64,000 nucleotides of DNA from Bacteroidota bacterium (GTDB lineage: Bacteria > Bacteroidota > Bacteroidia > B-17B0 > Aurantibacillaceae). The notes beneath the pieces were generated by a model. The model saw only the letters and a program-made list of their open reading frames with translations. It did no database searches and was not told the origin of the DNA. Of the stretch, positions 1-8,996 are shown in pieces. Made by a program: the position numbers and the translations under genes. The stretch covers positions 53,330 through 117,329 of the forward strand of contig JADBXZ010000044.1 in NCBI GenBank assembly GCA_020403265.1, written 5' to 3'. Every line of letters begins with the position of its first letter. Position 1 is the first letter of the stretch.

Positions 1-158
1 TTTAAGCATAAGACGTTCGCTTTTTTTGAAAAGTTACAAAATCAGTTAATTTTTTTCATTTTATTGATTTTCAACAAGATAATTTTTCTTTTTTAATATT
101 TAGGCTGAGCTTTTTTTGCACAAGTTTTTAAAATCATCATAATCCAATCTTTTAGCAG

Positions 159-166
159 TATATTTG
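159..166 (+). promoter_or_regulatory. Putative -7 promoter box upstream of the first helicase gene
   Basis: TATATTTG fits the Bacteroidota -7 consensus TAnnTTTG and lies 14 nt before the ATG at 181. No clear TTG -33 element is visible at the usual distance, so this is a weak call. Bases 1-158 hold AT-rich sequence with no gene that I can see. Confidence 0.35.
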
Positions 167-180
167 CCAATTGCTATTTT

Positions 181-1692
181 ATGATTGAAGAAAATACACC
201 GGCATTATCCGAAAAAAAACTTTACCCTTATCAGGAAGCTGCGGTTGCAAACATTTTCAATAAGTTAATTGAATTGCCACCTAGTGCCAATATCCTTTTT
301 CAATTACCAACCGGCGGCGGTAAAACCATCATTTTTAGTGAAATTGCCAAACGTTACATTACGCAGTTTAATCGTAAAGTTTTAATTCTTACACACCGTA
401 TCGAATTAGGCAAACAAACTTCCGACGTATTAAACAGTGTAGGCATTACCAATAAAATTATTAATAGCGAAGTAAAACAATTACCTCAACAAAGCCACTA
501 CCAAAGTTTTACTGCATTGGTGGAAACGCTTAATAATAGATTACAAGATAATGACCAGTTTTTAGAAGATATTGGTCTAGTAATTGTGGATGAAGCGCAT
601 AATAATTCATTCAGAAAAATATTTCATTACTTTGAGAACGTTAATATATTAGGTGTAACCGCAACGCCATTAAGCAGCAACAAAAAATTACCGTTGTATC
701 AAACATACACTACGCTAATTGTTGGCGAAAGTATTGCAGATTTAATTCAACAAGGTTATTTATGCGAAGGCCAAACATTTAATTTCGATGTTAACTTAAG
801 TTCTTTACGTGTAGGTAATAATGGTGAATTTACGGTAGGGAGTCACGAATTGCTCTACACACAGGCGATGATGCAAAGTAAACTAATTGAAGCTTATGAA
901 GAATATGGAAAGGGCAAAAAAACGCTGATTTTTAATGCAGGTATTCTTACAAGCAGAGTTGTTTATGAAACTTTTAAAAAGAAAGGTTACCCTGTAAGGC
1001 ATTTAGACAGTACTTTTAATGACAGAGATCGTGCTGAAACCTTAGAGTGGTTCAGAAACACAAAGGATGGTGTTTTAACCAGTGTAAGTATTTTAACCAC
1101 CGGTTTCGACGAACCTGAAGTAGAAACAATTATTTTAAACAGAGCCACAAAGTCTCTTACCCTTTATCACCAGATGATTGGAAGGGGTAGTCGTGTTTTA
1201 CCAACTAAAAAACAATTTAACATTGTTGATTTAGGAAATAACTCCCGTCGTTTTAATTTGTGGCAATTCCCTATTGACTGGAAGCACGTGTTTGTAGCGC
1301 CTCACCTTTATCTAGAACACAAATACAAAGATGAATGGGATTACGAACTTGAAAATGATTACGAACTTCCTCCTGAAATAAAAGAACGTTTCTTAAATTC
1401 TAGTGCAGAGGCTTTTATAGTAAAAGACCGCTATTTAATGTCTTTAAGAAAAGGTTTTAAACCAGGTGTAGTATTAGATGAAAGTTTAGAAGATCACTTC
1501 GGACGAATAAAAGATAATGCTGCTGATTTCGATGAAGCAATGGAACTATTTAATTTACTTAGCGAAGAAATGAAATACCGGGTAGCACAATTTGGTAAAT
1601 GCATTAATTCAACAAAAAATCATACCGATTATCAATACCAAACATACAGCAGCAAACTAAGGAGAAGAATAATGAATTACTTTGCTGAGTAA
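181..1692 (+). CDS. DEAD/DEAH-box (SSL2/type III-like) helicase
   Basis: Superfamily 2 helicase of 503 residues. Visible motifs are Walker A QLPTGGGKT (about 41-49), the motif II box DEAH (137-140), motif III TAT (160-162) and motif VI QMIGRGSR (331-338). The gene stands alone, ends 1 nt before the stop of the convergent helicase gene, and has a -7-like box just upstream. The family unwinds or translocates on DNA or RNA using ATP. No nuclease or methylase partner is nearby, so a housekeeping repair or RNA role is as likely as defence. The substrate is unknown. The C-terminal 150 residues carry no motif I recognise. Confidence 0.8.
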   Translation: MIEENTPALSEKKLYPYQEAAVANIFNKLIELPPSANILFQLPTGGGKTIIFSEIAKRYITQFNRKVLILTHRIELGKQTSDVLNSVGITNKIINSEVKQLPQQSHYQSFTALVETLNNRLQDNDQFLEDIGLVIVDEAHNNSFRKIFHYFENVNILGVTATPLSSNKKLPLYQTYTTLIVGESIADLIQQGYLCEGQTFNFDVNLSSLRVGNNGEFTVGSHELLYTQAMMQSKLIEAYEEYGKGKKTLIFNAGILTSRVVYETFKKKGYPVRHLDSTFNDRDRAETLEWFRNTKDGVLTSVSILTTGFDEPEVETIILNRATKSLTLYHQMIGRGSRVLPTKKQFNIVDLGNNSRRFNLWQFPIDWKHVFVAPHLYLEHKYKDEWDYELENDYELPPEIKERFLNSSAEAFIVKDRYLMSLRKGFKPGVVLDESLEDHFGRIKDNAADFDEAMELFNLLSEEMKYRVAQFGKCINSTKNHTDYQYQTYSSKLRRRIMNYFAE

Positions 1693-1693
1693 T

Positions 1694-2914
1694 TTATTTT
1701 TTCTTGAAAAACTTTTTACGTTTAAAGTTTCCTTTTTGCGGTGGCTTTGGTTTTTTTATTTCTTCGGCATTATAGGCAGGTACTGGTCCATAAGACTCAT
1801 CTATGATTGGTTTTTCAACTTCAATGCCCATTAAATTTTCGATAGTCAAAAATCTCATTTGATCCTTAGGATTAATAAATGTGATGGCTACACCAGTTCT
1901 TTCAGCTCTTGCAGTTCTGCCAATTCTGTGAATGTAATCTTCAGGGTCCGGTGGCACATCGTAATTAACTACCAAACTGATGCCATCAACATCAATTCCT
2001 CTGGATAAAATGTCTGTCCCGATTAAAATTCGTAAACGTCTGCTTTTAAATTCACGCATGATTGCCTCTCTTTCAGATTGCTCTAAATCACTGTGAAATG
2101 CTTTAGCATTAAACTTGTTTCTTAAAAAACTTCGCTCCAAATCTTTTACTTTGTCTTTAGTTGAAGAAAAAATAATTACACTTTGGTACTCGCTGTTACT
2201 GAGTATTTCATCCAATAATTTATCTTTTTGTTCATTAAATACATTGTAGGCTAATTGCTTAATACCTGCTGCAGGCTTACTAATGGCAATATTAACACTA
2301 ACAGGCTCATTGGTTATTTGTTGTGCCAATTGCCTCATTTTAGGAGGCATAGTTGCCGAAAACAAAATGGTTTGTCGCTTAGTCGGTAAATGTTTAATGA
2401 TGCTTTTAATATCATCAAAAAAACCCATGTCTAACATTCTGTCTGCCTCATCTAATACCAAATGTTGTAAGCCAGAAAAATCGATATCACCGTTTTGTAA
2501 AAGCGCCATTAATCTGCCTGGGGTTGCGCATACAATTTCTGCACCATTCTCTAGTGCATTTTTTTGATTGGTCCAAGTAATTCCATCATTTCCGCCATAT
2601 ACGGCAATGGAACTTACGCCTGCAAAATAGGCTAACCCATCGATTTGCTGATCAATTTGCAACACTAATTCTCTAGTAGGTGCAATTATTAAGGTATTTA
2701 AATGTCTGTTTTCAGAGCTTAAAATATTATGAATAATTGGCAACAAAAATGCTGCTGTTTTACCTGTACCTGTTTGAGCGCAAGCAATAACATCTTGTTT
2801 ATTTAAAATAATTGGAATTGCTTGCTCTTGTATGGGAGTTGGTTGTTTATAACCCATACTCAATAATCCTTCCATCAAGTCCGGATTTAATTGATAATCT
2901 GTAAAAAGTGCCAT
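1694..2914 (-). CDS. RhlE-type DEAD-box RNA helicase
   Basis: ATP-dependent RNA helicase of 406 residues with the full DEAD-box set: Q motif GYKQPTPIQEQ (about 21-31), Walker A AQTGTGKT (46-53), PTREL (79-83), DEAD (155-158), SAT (186-188) and HRIGRTAR in the second RecA lobe. The last 25 residues are a Lys/Arg/Phe-rich tail (ending FKRKKFFKKK), typical of RhlE/CsdA-type proteins that use a basic tail for RNA binding. Expected role is ribosome assembly, RNA decay or cold adaptation. It converges on the upstream helicase gene with almost no gap. Confidence 0.9.
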   Translation of the reverse strand: MALFTDYQLNPDLMEGLLSMGYKQPTPIQEQAIPIILNKQDVIACAQTGTGKTAAFLLPIIHNILSSENRHLNTLIIAPTRELVLQIDQQIDGLAYFAGVSSIAVYGGNDGITWTNQKNALENGAEIVCATPGRLMALLQNGDIDFSGLQHLVLDEADRMLDMGFFDDIKSIIKHLPTKRQTILFSATMPPKMRQLAQQITNEPVSVNIAISKPAAGIKQLAYNVFNEQKDKLLDEILSNSEYQSVIIFSSTKDKVKDLERSFLRNKFNAKAFHSDLEQSEREAIMREFKSRRLRILIGTDILSRGIDVDGISLVVNYDVPPDPEDYIHRIGRTARAERTGVAITFINPKDQMRFLTIENLMGIEVEKPIIDESYGPVPAYNAEEIKKPKPPQKGNFKRKKFFKKK

Positions 2915-3028
2915 AAAGGATGTAAAGATAACATAATATTGATGCCTTATATCAATTGATAAAATTTAGCAGTTAATTAACGCCTTGTGTTTCAATAAAT
3001 ACTAAATTTACTATCTTATTTTTTTAGA

Positions 3029-4045
3029 ATGAAAAAATACTCAATCAAAAAAGAACACGTACGGGAATTGTTTAAATCATTCAATAATTTAAATGTTTTA
3101 ATTATTGGTGATGTTATGATTGATAGCTATCTCTGGGGTAAAGTTAATCGGATAAGTCCTGAAGCTCCTGTTCCTATTGTAACGGTTGCCAAGAAAGAGC
3201 GTCGCTTAGGTGGTGCCGCCAATGTTGCACTTAATATTCAAGCTTTAGGCGGCAACCCAATTCTTTGTTCCGCAATTGGAGTTGATAATGAGGGTCAAAA
3301 TTTTTTAGATTTACTTAAACAACAGAAATTAAGCCAAAAAGGTATTTTAAAATGCCGTGATAGAATAACTACTGTTAAAACAAGGGTGATTGGCAACAAC
3401 CACCAGTTAGTTAGGATTGACGAAGAGGTTGAAGAAGAAATAACCAACGCCGAAACTCAACAACTTCTAACACTTATATCCTATATCATCAACCATGATA
3501 AAATAGACGTGATTATTTTTGAAGATTACAACAAAGGTTTAATAACTACAAAAATTATTAATAAGGTTGTAGAACTCGCTAAAAGTAAGTTTATACCAAC
3601 TTGTGTAGATCCTAAAAAACGTAATTTTAATGCTTATAAAGGGGTTAGTTTGTTCAAACCGAATTTAAAAGAACTAAGTGAAGGCTTAAAAACTGATTTG
3701 AGCCTGGAAGAAATAAAGGACATACAGCGAGCCGTAAGTAGCTTTAGAGTTAAACAAAAAGCAGAAACCATTCTGGTAACACTTGCAGAAAGAGGCGTCA
3801 TTATCAACTCAAGGAAACAAAAAGAACATGTTAAAGCTCATATCAGATCAATAGCTGATGTGAGTGGTGCAGGAGATACTGTAATTTCAGTAGCTGCATT
3901 ATGCAGAGCCTTGGAGTGCAATGATTATTTTACAGCAGCCTTATCCAACTTAGCTGGTGGTTTGGTTTGTGAAGAGGTTGGTGTTGCACCTATTGATAAG
4001 TCCAAATTATTAAATGAAGCGTTAAACCTTGATTTTGTAAAGTAA
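3029..4045 (+). CDS. rfaE1: D-glycero-beta-D-manno-heptose-7-phosphate kinase (PfkB family)
   Basis: A 338-residue PfkB/ribokinase-fold kinase resembling the kinase half of HldE. Seen are IGDVMIDSYLWGKVNRISPE near residues 26-45, the substrate-loop segment GGAANVALNIQALGG, and the ATP/anion-hole motif SGAGDT near residue 280. The family phosphorylates heptose 7-phosphate at C1, making ADP-heptose precursors for LPS core. No adenylyltransferase domain is fused, so that activity must be encoded elsewhere. The gene is followed after 30 nt by the menaquinone methyltransferase, so the two may share a transcript. Confidence 0.85.
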   Translation: MKKYSIKKEHVRELFKSFNNLNVLIIGDVMIDSYLWGKVNRISPEAPVPIVTVAKKERRLGGAANVALNIQALGGNPILCSAIGVDNEGQNFLDLLKQQKLSQKGILKCRDRITTVKTRVIGNNHQLVRIDEEVEEEITNAETQQLLTLISYIINHDKIDVIIFEDYNKGLITTKIINKVVELAKSKFIPTCVDPKKRNFNAYKGVSLFKPNLKELSEGLKTDLSLEEIKDIQRAVSSFRVKQKAETILVTLAERGVIINSRKQKEHVKAHIRSIADVSGAGDTVISVAALCRALECNDYFTAALSNLAGGLVCEEVGVAPIDKSKLLNEALNLDFVK

Positions 4046-4075
4046 ACGATTTCACAATTTGTTTGTTGTTAAGAC

Positions 4076-4807
4076 ATGTTACACGATTCAGTTACGCCAT
4101 ATCAAAACAAAGACGTAGAAAAAAAAGAACAGGTTGCGCAAATGTTCGACACTATTGCCAATCGATATGATGCACTTAACAGTGTTTTATCTTTAGGAAT
4201 CCACAAAGCCTGGAGAAAGAAATGTGTTGCTATATTAGCTGAGACTAAACCTGCCCTGATACTTGACGTAGCCACAGGAACTGCAGATTTTGCGATAGAG
4301 TGTTCATCAATAAATCCTAAAAAAATAATTGGAGTAGATATTAGCGAAGGGATGATGAAATTTGGCAGAGAAAAAATTTCTCATTTAAATTTATCAGAGA
4401 CAATTGAGTTAACTTACGGTAATGCAGAAATCCTATCATACAATGATAACGAGTTTGACGCCATTGTTGTTGGTTTTGGTGTTCGGAATTTTCAGAATCT
4501 TGAAAAAGGATTAACCAACCTTTACAGAATTTTAAAACCTGGCGGACAACTTATTATACTTGAATTCAGTTATCCAACCAACTTTTTTGTAAAAGCATTT
4601 TACACTTTTTACTTGAGCGTCATTACACCTTTAATAGGCAGACTGTTTTCAAAAGATAAGCGAGCATACAGCTATCTTGCTGAAAGCGTGAAGGCGTTTC
4701 CTCACAATCAAAGTTTTGTTGATGTTTTAAATAAAAACAACTACCAAACAACTTATTTTAAAAAGGTCTGCTTTGGTGTAGCAGCAATATACGTAGCAAA
4801 AAAATAA
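4076..4807 (+). CDS. ubiE: Demethylmenaquinone methyltransferase (UbiE/MenG)
   Basis: A class I SAM methyltransferase of 243 residues. The N-terminal VAQMFDTIANRYDALNSVLS and the motif LDVATGTADFA (SAM motif I, near 62-72) are hallmarks of UbiE/MenG, as are GFGVRNF and LKPGGQLIILEFS in the C-terminal half. In Bacteroidota, which use menaquinone, it performs the last C-methylation of the quinone ring. Length is normal for the family. It sits 30 nt after rfaE1 and 7 nt before an enoyl-CoA hydratase-type gene, so the three probably form one operon. Confidence 0.93.
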   Translation: MLHDSVTPYQNKDVEKKEQVAQMFDTIANRYDALNSVLSLGIHKAWRKKCVAILAETKPALILDVATGTADFAIECSSINPKKIIGVDISEGMMKFGREKISHLNLSETIELTYGNAEILSYNDNEFDAIVVGFGVRNFQNLEKGLTNLYRILKPGGQLIILEFSYPTNFFVKAFYTFYLSVITPLIGRLFSKDKRAYSYLAESVKAFPHNQSFVDVLNKNNYQTTYFKKVCFGVAAIYVAKK

Positions 4808-4814
4808 TACTAAT

Positions 4815-5570
4815 ATGGAAGCATTTGTAAAATCAGAAATTAAAAATGGTGTTGGAACAATCACATTTTTTCATCCACAAAGCAATAGCATGCCTGGTCA
4901 ACAGCTAAGAAATCTGACAGCAGAAATTGAAAAGCTAGGGAATGATAGCGCTGCAAAAGTGATTGTTTTAAAAAGCGAAGGAGATAAAGCTTTTTGTGCC
5001 GGTGCCAGTTTCGATGAATTAATAGGCATTAAGGACAAAGAAACAGGCTTGAAATTCTTCACAGGTTTTGCAAGTGTAATTAACGCCATGCGTAAAGCTC
5101 CTAAGTTTATTATCGCTCGTGTGCAAGGTAAAGCAGTTGGAGGTGGAGTTGGAATAGCAGCAAGTGCAGACTACACATTTGCAGTTCAGGGAGCTAGTTG
5201 TAAACTTAGTGAATTAGCAGTTGGTATTGGCCCGTTTGTGGTTGGTCCGGCTGTTGAACGAAAAGTAGGAAAAAGTGCTTTTTGTGAATTAACCATTAAC
5301 GCCACTGAATGGCGAAGCGCGGAATGGGGGAATGAAAAAGGACTTTATACAGATTTATATGAAACTACCAGCGACATGGATAGAGCAATTTCTGCCTTAG
5401 CAGAACGCTTAGCGAATAGCAGCCCTGAAGCAATGGCAATGCTTAAAAAAATAATGTGGGAAGGAACTGAAAATTGGGATACGCTATTGATTGAACGCGC
5501 AGGAATGAGCGGCACACTTGTTTTAAGTGACTTTACAGTAAATGCCATCAATAAATTTAAAGGGAAATGA
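4815..5570 (+). CDS. Enoyl-CoA hydratase/isomerase (crotonase) family protein
   Basis: A 251-residue crotonase-fold protein. The oxyanion-hole segments CAGASFDEL (about 56-64) and GKAVGGGVGIAASADYTFA (about 106-124) are clear. They bind the acyl-CoA thioester. The family covers hydratases, isomerases and related CoA enzymes, and the exact substrate cannot be read from sequence. The gene starts 7 nt after ubiE and probably shares its transcript. A MenB-type naphthoate synthase role was considered because of the neighbour, but the MenB signature is not evident. Confidence 0.82.
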   Translation: MEAFVKSEIKNGVGTITFFHPQSNSMPGQQLRNLTAEIEKLGNDSAAKVIVLKSEGDKAFCAGASFDELIGIKDKETGLKFFTGFASVINAMRKAPKFIIARVQGKAVGGGVGIAASADYTFAVQGASCKLSELAVGIGPFVVGPAVERKVGKSAFCELTINATEWRSAEWGNEKGLYTDLYETTSDMDRAISALAERLANSSPEAMAMLKKIMWEGTENWDTLLIERAGMSGTLVLSDFTVNAINKFKGK

Positions 5571-5661
5571 TTTATCCCAATTTATTCAATAGGAGGCTAA
5601 GAATTAGCCGAACTACTTGTATTAATTGGGGTTATCCCGATTTAGAAAATCACCATTTGGG

Positions 5662-5736
5662 TTTCATGTATTCCTGAGCAATTGGTTGATTTTCTTACAT
5701 CGTTTATTCATTTGGTTTTCCAAATGAATAAAATGG
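5662..5736. repeat. Dispersed 75-bp repeat with perfect 11-bp hairpin, copy 1
   Basis: This block matches the reverse complement of 63854-63928 over 75 bases with three mismatches. Its core is a perfect hairpin: arms TATTCATTTGG and CCAAATGAATA around a TTTT loop. It lies between convergent genes (stop at 5570, stop of the - strand gene at 5743), so it could act as a bidirectional terminator, although no long U-tract follows. A small hairpin GGCTAA-GAA-TTAGCC lies at 5595-5609 in the same gap. Confidence 0.8.
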
Positions 5737-5742
5737 ATTTAT

Positions 5743-6246
5743 CTAATTCTTGTGATTAACTTTTAATCCAAGTATTAACAAGTCTCGCATTACCCCGTCC
5801 ATATTAGCAATTTCTGGGAAATTAGCCCAAACTTTAAAACCATAATTCTCAAAAAGTTTCAGACTAACATCATTGTGTCCAAAAATAAAACCTAACAAGG
5901 TATGTACATTAATTTCTTTTGCATAAGCAATTGCTTTTTCTAGTGAGACTTTCCCAACACCTTTCCCTCTTGCTGATTCTTCAAGGTAAATACTAATTTC
6001 CACACAACCGTTATAAGCTGGTCTACCATAAAAACTGTTAAAACTTAACCACCCGAGGTAGTTGTCTCCCTCTTTAATAATCCAAAGTGGACGCGTTGTT
6101 TGATTGTGAGCCTGAAACCAAGGTATTTTACTTTCAACCGAAACCGGTTCCAAATCAGCAGTTACCATTCTGCCTGCAACTGTGGAGTTGTAGGTAGCTA
6201 CTATTGCTTCTAAATCATCTGGCTTTGCAAAATCAAAAGTTAACAT
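5743..6246 (-). CDS. GNAT-family N-acetyltransferase (phosphinothricin acetyltransferase-like)
   Basis: A 167-residue GNAT acetyltransferase. The acetyl-CoA pyrophosphate-binding stretch EESARGKGVGKVSLEKAIAY (about 96-115) fits the R/QxxGxG/A motif, and the C-terminal HNDVSLKLFENYGFKVWANF is the usual GNAT end. The pattern EISIYLEESARGKG resembles the phosphinothricin/methionine sulfoximine acetyltransferase subgroup. The substrate may be an amino acid analogue or another amine. Its start codon overlaps the hflX stop by one base, so it is translationally coupled to hflX. Confidence 0.85.
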   Translation of the reverse strand: MLTFDFAKPDDLEAIVATYNSTVAGRMVTADLEPVSVESKIPWFQAHNQTTRPLWIIKEGDNYLGWLSFNSFYGRPAYNGCVEISIYLEESARGKGVGKVSLEKAIAYAKEINVHTLLGFIFGHNDVSLKLFENYGFKVWANFPEIANMDGVMRDLLILGLKVNHKN

Positions 6247-7445
6247 TAATACAACAGATTATGATAAGGATATCGTTTTACATGAATCTCTTTAACAATT
6301 TTATAGAGGACAGCCTTAAACTCTTCTAGATTCGTTTTTTGATGAGCACTTATAAAAACACAGGTCGTATTTAAACTTTTCATCCAAGTCTTTTTAATAT
6401 CATCTAAACTTAAGTTTTCTCGTAACAAAGGTGTTAAATCATCCTCATCTTTTGGAATATAAGTAAAAGCATCTACTTTATTAAACACCAATATGGTTGG
6501 CTTATCGCCTGCACCAATATCTTGCAAGGTTTGCTTCACAACATTAATGTGATCTTCAAAACTTTTGTGCGATATATCTACAACGTGAATCAATACATCA
6601 GCTTCACGCACTTCATCTAATGTACTCTTAAAACTTTCAACTAGTTGTGTAGGTAGTTTCCTAATAAAACCAACCGTGTCACTTAATAAAAAAAAGAGAT
6701 TATCAATCGTTACTTTTCTAACAGTTGTATCAAGCGTTGCAAACAATTTATTTTCAGCAAAAACCTGGCTTTTGCTTAACATATTCATCAGCGTACTTTT
6801 TCCGACATTGGTATAACCAACTAATGCCACTCTCACTAACTCGCCTCTGTTTTTTCGTTGAGTAGCCATTTGTTTGTCTATCTCTTTCAGTCGTTCCTTG
6901 AGCAAAGAAATCTTATCTCTAACAATTCGTCTATCTGTTTCAATTTCCTTTTCACCTGCACCACCGCGCGTGCCTGTTCCGCCACGTTGTCTCTCCAAGT
7001 GAGTCCACATGCCCGTTAAACGAGGTAAAAGATATTGATATTGCGCTAATTGAACCTGTGTTTTAGCGTGAGCGGTTTGGGCGCGCTGTTCAAATATCTC
7101 AAGTATTAAAGTGGTACGATCTAATATTTTCTTACCTAGAACTTTTTCTAAATTTCGTTGTTGAGAAGGAGATAATTCATCATCAAAAATTACTACGTTG
7201 ATGTTATTTTCAGTAATGTAATTTTTAACTTCTTCAAGCTTTCCTTTGCCTATAAATGTTGCCTTATCGGGTTTTTCTAATTTTTGAGTAAAGACCTTTT
7301 TCGTTTCTAATCCGTATGTTTCAGATAAAAAAGCTAATTCGTCTAAATACTCTTTGGCAATGGTTTCATCCTGCATTTTATTCATCACTCCAATTAAAAC
7401 GCAGGTATGAACTGGAATTGCAGTTGAAAAAGGTTCAGGTTTCAT
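6246..7445 (-). CDS. hflX: GTPase HflX
   Basis: A 399-residue ribosome-associated GTPase. The N-terminal HflX domain is followed by the glycine-rich linker RGGTGTRGGAGEKEIETDRR, which is diagnostic for HflX, then the G domain with P-loop GYTNVGKST (about 209-217), G3 DTVGF and G4 NKVD. HflX splits and rescues stalled ribosomes under stress. The stop overlaps the start of the downstream acetyltransferase gene by one base. The upstream cytochrome gene ends 5 nt before its start codon, so the three may form a transcription unit. Confidence 0.95.
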   Translation of the reverse strand: MKPEPFSTAIPVHTCVLIGVMNKMQDETIAKEYLDELAFLSETYGLETKKVFTQKLEKPDKATFIGKGKLEEVKNYITENNINVVIFDDELSPSQQRNLEKVLGKKILDRTTLILEIFEQRAQTAHAKTQVQLAQYQYLLPRLTGMWTHLERQRGGTGTRGGAGEKEIETDRRIVRDKISLLKERLKEIDKQMATQRKNRGELVRVALVGYTNVGKSTLMNMLSKSQVFAENKLFATLDTTVRKVTIDNLFFLLSDTVGFIRKLPTQLVESFKSTLDEVREADVLIHVVDISHKSFEDHINVVKQTLQDIGAGDKPTILVFNKVDAFTYIPKDEDDLTPLLRENLSLDDIKKTWMKSLNTTCVFISAHQKTNLEEFKAVLYKIVKEIHVKRYPYHNLLY

Positions 7446-7450
7446 TCAAA

Positions 7451-8071
7451 TTACTTACCTTGAATATTGGCTACAACATAATCTGCAATAGCTGCTGCTT
7501 GCTCAGGTGTAACATCTGCAGCAGGCATAGAGTTTTTTCCATTCATGATCACTGCTTTAATATCTTCTACTGAACTTGTTAACACAGTTAAATTTTTTGC
7601 TCCGGCAGCACCTAACTTACCATCGCCGCCATGACACAATGCACATTTGGCTTCATACAATGTTTTCCCGTCGTTTGAAACAACTTCCGTGGAATCTGTC
7701 GTAATGGCTTTTCGCTTATGATATACTTCTGCTAGACCAAAACTGCCTGTAATAAGCAATAAACTTAAAGCCGCTAATATTTTATTTTGCTTCTTAAACC
7801 CAATAACTGCCAGTGGAATTGATAGCAATACCATAGCAATTTTTATCCAAAATAAGTAATCATATTTGCTTCCAAAAGGTAATTGGGTTGCCAAGTAAAC
7901 GCCTGTAGCCAGAAATAAAAAGCTTATTACCATTTCAGGTACTTTTACCTTTTTAGTAAATGTTTGTAATAAATCTGTTTTGTTACTTAATAATAAAATA
8001 GTTTTAATTACGTAAATGATTAAAAACAGTGTTACTACCAAGTAATGTGTGTGAAGGATTCCTTTATACAT
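7451..8071 (-). CDS. SirB-like membrane domain fused to a c-type cytochrome domain
   Basis: A 206-residue two-part protein. Residues 1-120 hold four hydrophobic segments, beginning with LVVTLFLIIYVIKTILLLSN, which resembles the SirB family of small membrane proteins. After a linker, residues 130-206 form a class I cytochrome c with the haem motif CALCHGG (about 139-145) and a plausible Met ligand in NGKNSMPAADVTPEQ. The haem domain should face the periplasm. Such a membrane-anchored monohaem protein could pass electrons in respiration. The partner is unknown. It sits upstream of hflX with a 5-nt gap. Confidence 0.75.
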   Translation of the reverse strand: MYKGILHTHYLVVTLFLIIYVIKTILLLSNKTDLLQTFTKKVKVPEMVISFLFLATGVYLATQLPFGSKYDYLFWIKIAMVLLSIPLAVIGFKKQNKILAALSLLLITGSFGLAEVYHKRKAITTDSTEVVSNDGKTLYEAKCALCHGGDGKLGAAGAKNLTVLTSSVEDIKAVIMNGKNSMPAADVTPEQAAAIADYVVANIQGK

Positions 8072-8107
8072 GTGTGAATTTTAGAATGTAAAATTAGCGA
8101 TAATTAA

Positions 8108-8995
8108 TTAATTTTCAATAGGACGTTTATGCTTCCAGCGCCTGTGACTCCATAACCAATATTCAGGCTGTTCTCTTATTAAAGCTTCCAAGTATTTAAC
8201 ATACCTAATCGTTATTTCACCCGCAGGCTCATTTGCCGGTTGATCTGTTATTAATTCCGCATCAAGTTCATAAGTATTACGTTTTACTTTTCGCATAGCA
8301 ATAAAAAGCACAGGTAAATTAAACTTCTTGGCTATTTTTTCCGGACCACCAAAAAAAGGTGTGTCCTGATTCAGAAAATCGAGCCAAAAACTGCTTTCTT
8401 TTGGAGGTGTTTGGTCAGCAATTAACCCAATGCTACCCGGTTTATTTTTTGGTTGATAACCAATTAAAAATCGGAAAGCATTTTGCATAGCTACTAATTC
8501 AACAAGTCCTCTATCTCTTAACTTTGATATGAGAGCATCCATGTTTTTACTCGATAGTGGGTGGTAAATACCGATGATTTTATGTTGATAGTTAAGTTGA
8601 TGCGCGATTAAACTCCATTCCCAATTCCCATTATGACCTAATGCTAAAATAGCATTGGTAGGTTGTTGATGAAAACGATTAAATAAATCAATCGCTTGAG
8701 GTGTAAAATAACAATACTTTTTAAATTGTTGATTGGTGATACTAAATAACTTTAAGTTTTCGAATATTAGATCGCAGAAATGTTTATAAAACTCTTTTTC
8801 AATTTTAGTTCTCTCGGCTACTGACTTTTCAGGAAAAGATTTTTCTAAATTACTTCTCACTACGCTCTTTCTATAACCAATGAGTTGATATGCTATAACA
8901 TAAAGAAATCTGCTTAAACCATTAAGTATCCAAAATGGCGCCAATGACAATAGAAAGAGGAATGGATAAATAAATATTTTAAAGAAAAAACTCAA
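8108..8995 (-). CDS. Lipid A biosynthesis acyltransferase (LpxL/HtrB family)
   Basis: A 295-residue inner-membrane acyltransferase. An N-terminal hydrophobic anchor (about 5-25) precedes the catalytic HX4(D/E) motif, read here as LGHNGNWEWS near residue 118, and GLIADQTPPKESSFWLDFL near 190 is the conserved second block. The family transfers a secondary acyl chain to Kdo2-lipid IVA. Length and motifs are normal. It ends 36 nt before the cytochrome gene and begins one base before the stop of the LOG-family gene upstream on the same strand. Confidence 0.88.
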   Translation of the reverse strand: MSFFFKIFIYPFLFLLSLAPFWILNGLSRFLYVIAYQLIGYRKSVVRSNLEKSFPEKSVAERTKIEKEFYKHFCDLIFENLKLFSITNQQFKKYCYFTPQAIDLFNRFHQQPTNAILALGHNGNWEWSLIAHQLNYQHKIIGIYHPLSSKNMDALISKLRDRGLVELVAMQNAFRFLIGYQPKNKPGSIGLIADQTPPKESSFWLDFLNQDTPFFGGPEKIAKKFNLPVLFIAMRKVKRNTYELDAELITDQPANEPAGEITIRYVKYLEALIREQPEYWLWSHRRWKHKRPIEN

Positions 8996-8996
8996 A

